NCBI RefSeq assembly: GCF_051013375.1
Contig: NZ_CP142125.1
DNA from: Kordia algicida
Lineage (GTDB): Bacteria > Bacteroidota > Bacteroidia > Flavobacteriales > Flavobacteriaceae
Strand: one strand, 5' to 3'
DNA length: 64,000 bases
The position numbers and the translations under genes are program-made. The number at the start of each line of letters is the position of its first letter. The stretch's first letter is position 1. This document shows, piece by piece, positions 15,916 through 24,171 of the stretch. The notes below the pieces were generated by a model. That model made no database searches and was not told where the DNA came from. It saw nothing but the letters and a program-made list of their open reading frames with translations.

Positions 15916-18471
15916 ATGGATGATAATTTCTCCCCAAGAGTAAAAGATGTAATCGCCTATAGCAAGGAAGAAGCATTGCGCTTAGGCCATGATTTCATTG
16001 GTACTGAACACTTAATGCTTGGACTACTTAGAGACGGAAACGGAAAAGCAATCAATATTTTAAATGCATTAGATGTCGATTTGACACATTTACGCAGAAA
16101 AGTTGAGATTCTTAGTCCTGCCAACCCAAATGTGGCAGTCGCTCCAAACGAAAAGCGAAACTTACATCTTACTCGACAAGCCGAAAGAGCTTTAAAAACA
16201 ACATTTTTAGAAGCAAAACTTTTTCAAAGTTCTTCTATCAATACCGCACATTTATTATTGTGCATTTTACGAAATGAAAACGATCCTACCACAAAGCTTC
16301 TTAATAAGCTAAAAGTAGATTATGACAACGTTAAAGAGCAATTTAAGTATATGATAACAAACGATGACGATTATATAGACACACCACGTTCAGAGTCATA
16401 CTCTGATGACAACAGTGGACCACAAGATTCTTCAAAAGAAAATCCTTTTGGATCATCAAATACAGGCGGAAAAGTGAATAAAAAATCTAAAACACCTGTA
16501 TTAGATAATTTTGGAAGAGATTTAACAGCACTTGCCGAAGAAGGAAAACTAGATCCTGTTGTAGGGCGTGAAAAAGAAATAGAACGTGTTTCTCAAATTT
16601 TGAGTAGACGTAAAAAGAACAATCCAATTTTAATTGGTGAACCTGGAGTTGGTAAATCTGCCATCGCAGAAGGTTTGGCAAACAGAATCATCAAACGAAA
16701 AGTATCGCGTATTCTTTTTAATAAAAGAGTCGTAACACTTGATTTGGCGAGCTTAGTTGCTGGAACAAAATACAGAGGACAGTTTGAAGAACGCATGAAA
16801 GCCGTGATGAACGAATTGGAAAAGAATGATGATATTATTCTTTTTATCGACGAAATTCACACCATTGTTGGCGCAGGTGGTGCCACTGGAAGTTTAGACG
16901 CTTCAAACATGTTTAAACCAGCATTAGCCAGAGGTGAAATACAATGTATTGGTGCTACAACGCTTGATGAGTACAGACAATATATTGAAAAAGATGGTGC
17001 GCTAGAAAGACGTTTCCAAAAAGTGGTAGTAGAACCTACTACAGTAGAAGAAACAATTGAAATTCTTGAGAACATCAAAGACAAATACGAAGAACATCAC
17101 AATGTGAGTTACACGCCAGAAGCGATTAAAGCTTGTGTCATGCTGACAAACAGATATATGACAGATCGTTTCTTGCCAGACAAAGCCATCGATGCTTTAG
17201 ATGAAGCAGGTTCTCGAGTACACATCACAAATATTGATGTTCCGAAGCAAATTTTAGACTTAGAACGTCAATTAGAAGAAGTACGTGAATTGAAAAATTC
17301 TGTTGTAAAAAAACAGAAATATGAAGAAGCTGCCAAACTGAGAGACGACGAAAAACGTCTGGAAAAAGAACTCGCTGTTTCTCAAGAAAAGTGGGAAGAA
17401 GAATCTAAACAACACAAAGAAACTGTTGATGAAGATAATGTAGCAGATGTTGTTTCCATGATGACAGGAATTCCTGTAAATAGAATTGCGCAAACAGAAA
17501 GCAACAAACTAGCGCAACTTCCTGAATTAATTAAGGGAAAAGTAATCGGACAAGACGAAGCAGTTGGAAAAGTCGTAAAAGCCATTCAGCGTAACCGTGC
17601 GGGACTTAAAGATCCGAATAAGCCAATTGGTTCATTTATCTTTTTAGGACAAACAGGAGTCGGTAAAACGCAATTAGCAAAGGTGTTAGCTCGTGAGTTA
17701 TTTGATTCTGAAGAAACATTGATTCGAATCGACATGAGTGAATACATGGAAAAATTCGCGATTTCTCGATTGGTTGGTGCACCTCCAGGATACGTTGGTT
17801 ATGAAGAAGGCGGACAATTAACCGAAAAAGTTAGAAGAAAACCATACGCGGTTGTATTACTTGATGAGGTTGAAAAAGCGCATCCAGACGTGTTCAATAT
17901 GTTATTGCAAGTTTTAGACGACGGATATTTAACGGATAGTTTGGGAAGAAAAATTGACTTTAGAAATACCATTATCATTATGACATCAAATATTGGTGCT
18001 CGTAAATTGAAAGATTTTGGTTCGGGAGTTGGTTTTGGAACAGCTGCTAAAAAGACACAAGCAGACGATCATGCAAAAGGTGTGATTGAAAACGCGTTGA
18101 AAAAAGCGTTTGCTCCAGAATTCTTAAACAGAATTGACGATGTGGTAATTTTCAATGCCTTAGAACGTGAGCACATTCACAAGATTATTGATATTGAAAT
18201 TGCAAAATTATATGCTAGAATTAAAGGTTTAGGATATGATTTACAGTTGAGCGATAAAGCAAAAGATTACATCGCAGAAAAAGGTTTTGACAAACAATAT
18301 GGTGCAAGACCTCTTAAAAGAGCAATTCAGAAGTATATTGAAGATGCGTTGGCAGAAGAAATTATTACTTCTAAAATTCATGAAGGTGACAAAATTTTTA
18401 TGGATTTAAACGAAAAGACAGACGAGTTGACAATTAAAATTGAAAAGGCTGAAAAACCTACAGAATCTTAA
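15916..18471 (+). CDS. clpC: ClpC-type AAA+ unfoldase
   Basis: The ATP-dependent unfoldase that feeds substrates to the ClpP peptidase. The 851-residue protein has the Clp N-domain pair at about 1-145 (VIAYSKEEALRLGHDFIGTE), the first AAA+ module with Walker A GEPGVGKS at 241-248 and DEIHTIVGAG, a middle domain with a UVR-like motif (KQKYEEAAKLRDDEKRLEKE), and the second AAA+ module with Walker A GQTGVGKT at 578-585. The presence of the UVR motif and the length favour ClpC over ClpA or ClpB. It is divergent from gyrA and followed by its own terminator. Confidence 0.95.
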   Translation: MDDNFSPRVKDVIAYSKEEALRLGHDFIGTEHLMLGLLRDGNGKAINILNALDVDLTHLRRKVEILSPANPNVAVAPNEKRNLHLTRQAERALKTTFLEAKLFQSSSINTAHLLLCILRNENDPTTKLLNKLKVDYDNVKEQFKYMITNDDDYIDTPRSESYSDDNSGPQDSSKENPFGSSNTGGKVNKKSKTPVLDNFGRDLTALAEEGKLDPVVGREKEIERVSQILSRRKKNNPILIGEPGVGKSAIAEGLANRIIKRKVSRILFNKRVVTLDLASLVAGTKYRGQFEERMKAVMNELEKNDDIILFIDEIHTIVGAGGATGSLDASNMFKPALARGEIQCIGATTLDEYRQYIEKDGALERRFQKVVVEPTTVEETIEILENIKDKYEEHHNVSYTPEAIKACVMLTNRYMTDRFLPDKAIDALDEAGSRVHITNIDVPKQILDLERQLEEVRELKNSVVKKQKYEEAAKLRDDEKRLEKELAVSQEKWEEESKQHKETVDEDNVADVVSMMTGIPVNRIAQTESNKLAQLPELIKGKVIGQDEAVGKVVKAIQRNRAGLKDPNKPIGSFIFLGQTGVGKTQLAKVLARELFDSEETLIRIDMSEYMEKFAISRLVGAPPGYVGYEEGGQLTEKVRRKPYAVVLLDEVEKAHPDVFNMLLQVLDDGYLTDSLGRKIDFRNTIIIMTSNIGARKLKDFGSGVGFGTAAKKTQADDHAKGVIENALKKAFAPEFLNRIDDVVIFNALEREHIHKIIDIEIAKLYARIKGLGYDLQLSDKAKDYIAEKGFDKQYGARPLKRAIQKYIEDALAEEIITSKIHEGDKIFMDLNEKTDELTIKIEKAEKPTES

Positions 18472-18495
18472 TTGCATAACTTCCAAATAATTATA

Positions 18496-18533
18496 AAATC
18501 CTGTTTTCCAAGAAGACAGGATTTTTCTTTTTT
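18496..18533 (+). terminator. Intrinsic terminator of clpC
   Basis: AAATCCTGTTTTC (18496-18508) pairs with GAAGACAGGATTT (18512-18524), with one G-U pair and a CAA loop, followed by a T-rich tail. Confidence 0.9.
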
Positions 18534-18646
18534 ACCTCTTTTCGTGTTGTTTACAGATAAAAAAAAGACTTTTATCTAAAATTATAAGTTAGTCAGCTTT
18601 CAAAATACATAAACAATAACTACCAATGTAACTTCGCTCAAAATAA

Positions 18647-19084
18647 ATGACTACCACTATGCATAGTATTGAAAAAGTGTTAAAAGACATCTATACTTTT
18701 GAAAACGGAAAATTATATCTGTATGAAGATTTAATCATTGGTGAAATCAATGAAGGCGTACACATTACAACAGACGTATTACTTTCATTTTTTGAGTTTT
18801 TTCATGAAAACTATAAAGTCCCTTTCGGATATATTTCATATAGAAAAAATTCTTATTCTATTGATCCGCAAGTATATAAAATGCTTCCAGAAAACAATTT
18901 ACTAAAAGGTATTGCTGTTGTAACTGACAAAAAATTTTCAGTATTAAATGCGCATGTAGAAAAAAGTTTTTTTAATGGTAAATATGAGTTATTCACAACG
19001 CTCAATGCAGCAATCAATTGGTTAGATAAAATTATTCCTTTAGAAAAAAATAACGCTAGCATCTCAGACAATACTGTCGTATAA
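18647..19084 (+). CDS. SpoIIAA/STAS-like hypothetical protein, paralogue 1
   Basis: A 145-residue soluble protein. The layout (VLLSFFEFFHENYKVPFGYISYRKNSYSID, then NLLKGIAVVTDKK and a final AAINWLDKII helix) resembles SpoIIAA-like/STAS proteins seen singly or in pairs in flavobacteria. It is clearly homologous to the next gene: both contain YI[ST].R[KR]NSY[SA][IV]DP and the N[LF]..[IA]AIVSDK-type stretch. ATG codons at 18647 and 18659 are both possible starts. Function is unknown; a non-enzymatic regulatory or sensory role is a guess from the fold. Confidence 0.7.
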   Translation: MTTTMHSIEKVLKDIYTFENGKLYLYEDLIIGEINEGVHITTDVLLSFFEFFHENYKVPFGYISYRKNSYSIDPQVYKMLPENNLLKGIAVVTDKKFSVLNAHVEKSFFNGKYELFTTLNAAINWLDKIIPLEKNNASISDNTVV

Positions 19085-19205
19085 CAATTGACCCTATAAA
19101 TACTTTTAAGAAAAAAGACATGAATTCTTACATTTTTACGTAGTTCATCTTTTTTTTTAGCGAATCAAAACAAAATAAACTATCTTTAATACAAACTATT
19201 TAAAA

Positions 19206-19598
19206 GTGCAAATAACCAACGGAAATACACATTCATACATTAAAAAGTATACTTTACAAATAGGTGAAGTAGAAATTTATGAGGAATATATGTTGGCACA
19301 ACTCAATGAAGGTATTACACTAAATTTGGAAACTGCTAACGAACTTATGAAAATTGCAAAAAAACACTTTCCTAGAGAACCTTTTGCCTACATTACCATT
19401 CGCAGAAACTCGTACGCCGTTGATCCGATGATGTATTTAAAAGTATTTGAAATCGAAAATTTAAAAGCAATTGCTATCGTTTCTGACAAATTTATTGACA
19501 ATCACAATATTAAAATTGAAAAACACTTCTTCAACAAACCCATGAGCATCTTCAAAACGCTTACAGAAGCTATTACTTGGGCGAAATCGAATTTATGA
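19206..19598 (+). CDS. SpoIIAA/STAS-like hypothetical protein, paralogue 2
   Basis: A 130-residue protein homologous to the preceding gene, sharing PFAYITIRRNSYAVDP and NLKAIAIVSDK with it and ending in a helix TLTEAITWAKSNL. The start seems to be GTG at 19206, with no in-frame ATG close by. The 121-base gap between the paralogues and their divergence (perhaps a third identical) suggest an old tandem duplication. It lies end to end with the hutH gene on the other strand. Confidence 0.7.
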   Translation: MQITNGNTHSYIKKYTLQIGEVEIYEEYMLAQLNEGITLNLETANELMKIAKKHFPREPFAYITIRRNSYAVDPMMYLKVFEIENLKAIAIVSDKFIDNHNIKIEKHFFNKPMSIFKTLTEAITWAKSNL

Positions 19599-19628
19599 TA
19601 AATGTTGAATTACTTTTTTTTTCTAAGA

Positions 19629-19688
19629 AACTCACAACTCAAAACCCACACACAACCAACAACTCACAACCAACAACTCACAACTCAC
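19629..19688. repeat. Heptamer repeat tract between the SpoIIAA-like gene and hutH
   Basis: Five consecutive 7-base units AACCAAC/AACTCAC occupy 19654-19688, with further loose copies at 19629-19642. This is low-complexity intergenic DNA in the gap between two convergent genes. Confidence 0.7.
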
Positions 19689-19695
19689 AAAAACC

Positions 19696-21202
19696 CTACT
19701 CAAACAAAACTTCATTCTCAATCGCCATATTCTGTATAAACGACAATGTATCACGAATCGCAATATGCAATTCTCGATCTTCATCCACAAAAGGAACTTC
19801 CGCACGATACATTTCCAAATACGTTTCAATAAACTCAGAACTCTTTAAAGGCGCTCTAAAAACCAATGCCTGAGAAGCATTCAATAGTTCAATTGCCAAC
19901 ACACGTTCTACATTATCCACAACCTTAATCGCTTTGGTAGCAGCATTTGCGCCCATACTCACATGATCTTCCTGTCCGTTTGACGACACAATAGAATCAA
20001 TACTTGCAGGTGTTGCATACTGTTTATTCTGACTTACAATACTTGCAGCAGTATATTGTGGAATCATAAAACCAGAATTTAATCCAGGATTATTCACCAA
20101 AAATGCAGGCAAATCACGCAATCCTGAAACCAATTGAAAGGTTCTGCGTTCCGAAATATTTCCAAGTTCCGCCATCGCAATTGCCAAATAATCTAATGCC
20201 AATGCCAACGGTTGCCCGTGAAAATTTCCACCAGAAATAATTTCATCCTCAGCGATAAAAATATTAGGATTATCAGTCACAGAATTAATCTCTGTTTCAA
20301 ACGTTTTTCGAATAAAAGCCAACGTATCTTTTGTAGCTCCATGAACTTGTGGCACACAACGGAAAGAATACGGATCTTGCACATGTTTCTTTTCTTGTGA
20401 AATTAACTCGCTTCCTTCTACAAATTCCTGCACGCGTTTGGCTGTTTTCAACTGTCCATTATGCGGACGAATCAAATGAATCAAATCATTAAAAGGCTCA
20501 ATTCTCCCATCAAAAGCTTCCAAAGAAATTGTTGCGAACAAATCTGCAAAATACGAAAGTTTGTACGCTTTTATAAGTGTATGAACGCCGTAAGCACTCA
20601 TAAACTGTGTTCCGTTTAGCAATGCCAAACCTTCTTTTGCTTTCAATTGGATAGGTTGCCAATCATACTTTTCTAACACTTCCGATGATGGAACTTCTTT
20701 TCCTTTATAATACACACTTCCTTTTCCCAAAAGCGGTAACGACAAATGTGCCAAAGGAGCCAAATCGCCTGATGCGCCGAGCGAACCTTGCTCAAAAACA
20801 ACAGGCAAAATATCGTGATTATAAAAATCAATCAAACGCTGTACAGTTTTCAACTGAATTCCAGAATGTCCATAACTTAACGATTGCACTTTTAACAACA
20901 ACATCAATTTTACGATAGCTTGTGGCACACGGTCTCCAGTTTCCACATGCATGAGAAGTCACCAAATTCTCTTGTAACTTTGACAAATGTTCATTAGAAA
21001 TTTTCACATTACACAGCGAACCAAATCCTGTATTAATACCATAAATAGGCGTCTTTTGGTCTTCCAATCGCGTGTCTAAATATGTACGACATGCTACAAT
21101 TTTGTTGGTTGCTGATTCCGACAAAGCAAGTTTTGCATCAGAATTTAGTAAATCTTGAATGATCTCAATATCGAGGATTTGTGAACTAATTTCGTGTATC
21201 AT
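19696..21202 (-). pseudogene. hutH: Histidine ammonia-lyase gene with a 1-nt frameshift
   Basis: HutH deaminates histidine to urocanate. The N-terminal part runs from the ATG at 21202 and contains YGINTGFGSLCNV and ENLVTSHACG. The frame then breaks, and the rest continues in another frame from ETGDRVPQAIVKLMLL to the stop. The MIO-forming Ala-Ser-Gly is present in GSLGASGDLAPLAH, as is NGQEDHVSMG. Removing one base from the TTT at 20940-20942 restores SHACGTGDRVPQ and a 501-residue protein of normal length. Everything else is well conserved, so this is either a very recent mutation or a sequencing error. An aromatic amino acid lyase is the alternative reading. Confidence 0.88.
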
Positions 21203-21274
21203 GGTGGTGTAATCAAATTATCTTTCAAAAGTCAAAATTCAATCTGTATTAACCAAATAATTGTTAATAATTTA

Positions 21275-21303
21275 TTGATTAAAAAAAGAATCTGTTACTT
21301 TTG
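21275..21303 (+). promoter_or_regulatory. Promoter of the thioredoxin-like lipoprotein gene
   Basis: TTG at 21275-21277 and TACTTTTG at 21296-21303 are 18 bases apart, matching the Bacteroidota -33/-7 pattern. The ATG follows 20 bases later. Confidence 0.65.
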
Positions 21304-21323
21304 AGCAAACAAACTTTGAAAAA

Positions 21324-22325
21324 ATGAAAAAATTACTGCTATTGGTTGCGGCATTTGCAATCTTTTCTTGTGAAAATGAGCCAGAAGTTCCAAAAGATTA
21401 TGTGACATTTTCGGGAACGATTAAAAACAAAAAAAGTGACTCACTTTACATTCGTAGTAGAACCTATTCAAAAACAATCAAAGTGAATGACGACGGTACT
21501 TTTAAAGATACGCTAAAAGTAGAAGCTGGCGTATTTAGCGTCTTTGATGGAAAAGATGGAACAAGTGCCTACTTAAAAAATGATTATGACGTTGTGCTGT
21601 CGGCAGATGCAGAAAACTATATGAAATCTGCAAAATTCTCTGGAAAAGGAGCTGAAAACAGTAATTTCTTGGCAGAAAGCAGACGTAAATCTGAAAAAAT
21701 GCTGGATATTGATAAACTAAGTAGTCTTGCTCCTGACGAACTTAACAATCGACTTGACGAAATCAAAACAGAACTTACCACATACTTTAAATCGCAAAAA
21801 AATGTAGATAGTTTATTGATAGCGAATTCATTACAAGACATCAATCCGATGATTAACTATTACAAAGGTTTTATTGGAAAAATAAGTGCTATCAAAAGAA
21901 AATTTCCAAAAGGAACACCTTCGCCTACATTTGACTATGAAAATCATAAAGGTGGAAAAACCTCTTTAGCTGATTTAAAAGGAAAATACGTGTATATTGA
22001 TATTTGGGCAACTTGGTGCGGACCGTGTATTGCACAAATTCCAGCATTAAAAAAAGTAGAAGAAGAATACAAGGATAAAAACATAGTTTTCGTAAGTATT
22101 TCAGTAGATCAAAACAGAGATGCTTGGGAAAAAATGGTCACAGAAAAATCACTTGGCGGTATACAATTACACTTTGGTGGCGATCAAACATTTTCAAATG
22201 AATATATGATTAGTGGTATTCCAAGATTCATCCTTTTAGATACTGAAGGAAAAGTGGTAAATCCTGATGCGCCAAGACCTTCAAGTCCAAAACTTGTGGA
22301 ACTATTTGATGAGTTAAAAATATAA
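21324..22325 (+). CDS. TlpA/thioredoxin-like lipoprotein, paralogue 1
   Basis: A 333-residue lipoprotein with lipobox AIFSC (Cys17). Residues ~25-120 form a DUF4369-like beta domain (VTFSGTIKNKKSDSLYIRSR), a helical linker follows, and the C-terminal ~140 residues are a TlpA/AhpC-TSA thioredoxin domain with the redox motif WCGPC inside WATWCGPCIAQIP. It should act as a disulfide reductase or isomerase on the periplasmic side of a membrane. Signal region and C-terminus (DAPRPSSPKLVELFDELKI) are nearly identical to the next gene, showing tandem duplication, while the middle regions differ in length. Confidence 0.9.
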   Translation: MKKLLLLVAAFAIFSCENEPEVPKDYVTFSGTIKNKKSDSLYIRSRTYSKTIKVNDDGTFKDTLKVEAGVFSVFDGKDGTSAYLKNDYDVVLSADAENYMKSAKFSGKGAENSNFLAESRRKSEKMLDIDKLSSLAPDELNNRLDEIKTELTTYFKSQKNVDSLLIANSLQDINPMINYYKGFIGKISAIKRKFPKGTPSPTFDYENHKGGKTSLADLKGKYVYIDIWATWCGPCIAQIPALKKVEEEYKDKNIVFVSISVDQNRDAWEKMVTEKSLGGIQLHFGGDQTFSNEYMISGIPRFILLDTEGKVVNPDAPRPSSPKLVELFDELKI

Positions 22326-22458
22326 AAGATCGTTTTTATATTATTTATGACGATTTACTGTCGAGTAAATCACATTAAAAAATTTAATTATTAATCCATT
22401 TAATCTTGAAATTTTACTCCCTATTAAATTCAACATTGAATACCTAAACTTTACTAAA

Positions 22459-23802
22459 ATGAAAAAAATATTATTAGTAGTTGCAGCTTTTGCAATTTTC
22501 TCTTGCAAAAATGAACCAGAAATAGATTATGTATTACTCTCAGGAAAAATCGAAAATCCAAAAGGTGAAAAAGTGAGTATTTTTGGAAATGATTTTAAAA
22601 AAGAAATTTCTATTAATAGTGATGGAACTTTTTCCGATACGCTCCATATAGAAACTTCTGGATATTATAATCTGGCGCATGGTAGAGAACGCACTTCTCT
22701 TTACACTAAACAAGGAGATGAATTAGAAGTTACGCTAGATGCTTCAAAGTTTGATGAGACTATTAAATATAGCGGAAAAGGTTCTGAAAGCAATAATTAC
22801 CTAGCTTCTAAATTCTTAAACAATGAAAAATTAAATGTTCAAGAAATCTTTACTAAAGAAGAAGCTGATTTTTTAAAGACAATAAATGAGCAAAAAAATA
22901 AAGCAGAAGATGCGCTAACAAAAGTGGAAGGATTATCTGATGAATTTATCTCTTTAGAAAAGAAAAATATCAACTATGAGTATTTGGCATACTTAAATCG
23001 TTATCCATCCTATCATCCATACTTTGCAAAAAAAGAAAACTTCAAGGTTTCAGAAGGCTTTCTTGCTCCATTAGATAAAGTTGATTATGATAATACAACA
23101 GACTTTGGAAACTCCGAGTCCTATCAACAAATAGTTTCTAATCATTATTTAGAAAAATATTACACAGACACTCTAAAAGTAGAAAGTATTAAATTGATTA
23201 AGGGTATAAAATCTCAAAATATTAAAAACTCGCTAGCAAGCGAATTAGCATATGACATCTCTCCCTCAAATAAGCACATTGAAACAATTTACAATTTAAT
23301 TCAAGAAATCGCTGATAAAGATGAAATAAAAGAAAAAGTAACTGAAAAATATAAAAAAGTACAAAATCTTGTAGCAGGAAAAAATTCTCCTGCGTTTGAT
23401 TATGAAAATCACAAAGGTGGCACTACGAGTTTAGCCGATTTAAAAGGAAAATATGTATATATTGACGTTTGGGCTACTTGGTGTGGACCTTGTATTGGTG
23501 AAATTCCATCTTTGAAAAAAGTTGAAAAAAAATATCATAATAAAAATATCGAATTTGTCTCAATATCGATAGATACTCCAAAAGCGTATGATACGTGGAA
23601 AAACATGGTTAAAGACAAAGAATTAGGAGGAATTCAACTAATGGCAGACAATGCTTGGAAGTCTAAATTTGTAACTGATTACGCAATTGAAGGAATCCCA
23701 AGATTTATTTTAATTGATCCGAATGGTAAAATTGTGAATGCGGATGCGCCAAGACCATCTAGTCCAAAACTTATTGAACTATTTGATGAATTGAAAATAT
23801 AA
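22459..23802 (+). CDS. TlpA/thioredoxin-like lipoprotein, paralogue 2
   Basis: A 447-residue lipoprotein with the same signal (VVAAFAIFSC) and DUF4369-like beginning as its neighbour, but a longer helical middle (about 115-300). The C-terminal thioredoxin domain has WCGPC in WATWCGPCIGEIPSLKK and ends in the shared DAPRPSSPKLIELFDELKI. The tandem arrangement and shared ends point to duplication with fast change or replacement of the middle, perhaps the substrate-recognition part (inference). A Cys-rich peptide gene follows after 82 bases, which may be its substrate. A small palindrome TTGCTTTAAAGCAA with Ts follows at 23825. Confidence 0.9.
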   Translation: MKKILLVVAAFAIFSCKNEPEIDYVLLSGKIENPKGEKVSIFGNDFKKEISINSDGTFSDTLHIETSGYYNLAHGRERTSLYTKQGDELEVTLDASKFDETIKYSGKGSESNNYLASKFLNNEKLNVQEIFTKEEADFLKTINEQKNKAEDALTKVEGLSDEFISLEKKNINYEYLAYLNRYPSYHPYFAKKENFKVSEGFLAPLDKVDYDNTTDFGNSESYQQIVSNHYLEKYYTDTLKVESIKLIKGIKSQNIKNSLASELAYDISPSNKHIETIYNLIQEIADKDEIKEKVTEKYKKVQNLVAGKNSPAFDYENHKGGTTSLADLKGKYVYIDVWATWCGPCIGEIPSLKKVEKKYHNKNIEFVSISIDTPKAYDTWKNMVKDKELGGIQLMADNAWKSKFVTDYAIEGIPRFILIDPNGKIVNADAPRPSSPKLIELFDELKI

Positions 23803-23884
23803 TTTAATTAACAAGAAATTAACCTTGCTTTAAAGCAATTTTATTGTAGTATTTTTTACATTTAAATAATAAATAATATTATAC

Positions 23885-24130
23885 ATGAAAAAACAAAAAT
23901 TAACTACAAAATCATTATCTTTCAAAAAGAGAAAAATTAGTAATTTAAATCACAATAACATCAACGGAGGTGGTACTTCCGGATTTGACAACTGTAATTC
24001 ATTTAACACTTGCTATGTTTGTGATTCCAATTCCCTTGGTAATGTTTGTGGAACAGGAACTCATTCTCATATGTGTACTCCTGCTACTTGTGACACAGGA
24101 ACATGCATGTGCGATGTGGCAACTGCATAG
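23885..24130 (+). CDS. GG-leader, 8-Cys peptide (class I lanthipeptide-like precursor)
   Basis: An 81-residue peptide. The leader MKKQKLTTKSLSFKKRKISN is Lys-rich and ends in NINGGG (about residue 30), in the style of Bacteroidota natural-product precursors (TIGR04149-like, or the L1a class I lanthipeptide leader). The core is rich in Ser, Thr and Gly and holds eight Cys, including CYVC and CMCD. An even Cys number allows four disulfides; Ser/Thr plus Cys also allows lanthionines. No LanB, LanC, radical SAM enzyme or peptidase-exporter gene is in the window. The two TlpA lipoproteins just upstream could process disulfides (inference). A bidirectional terminator follows. Confidence 0.75.
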   Translation: MKKQKLTTKSLSFKKRKISNLNHNNINGGGTSGFDNCNSFNTCYVCDSNSLGNVCGTGTHSHMCTPATCDTGTCMCDVATA

Positions 24131-24133
24131 ATT

Positions 24134-24170
24134 AAAAAAAACGCTTTGAATAATTTCAAAGCGTTTTTTT
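24134..24170. terminator. Bidirectional terminator between peptide gene and nnrD
   Basis: AACGCTTTGAA (24140-24150) and TTCAAAGCGTT (24155-24165) form an 11-bp stem with loop TAAT, flanked by As before and Ts after, serving both convergent genes. Confidence 0.9.
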
Positions 24171-24171
24171 A

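Noticed and set aside
19577..19873. 98-codon plus-strand ORF after the second SpoIIAA-like gene
   Set aside because: Its first half is the heptamer repeat tract and its second half is antisense to the conserved hutH C-terminus.
20940..20942. Programmed frameshift in hutH
   Set aside because: No slippery heptamer or downstream pseudoknot is evident, and the family is not known to use recoding.
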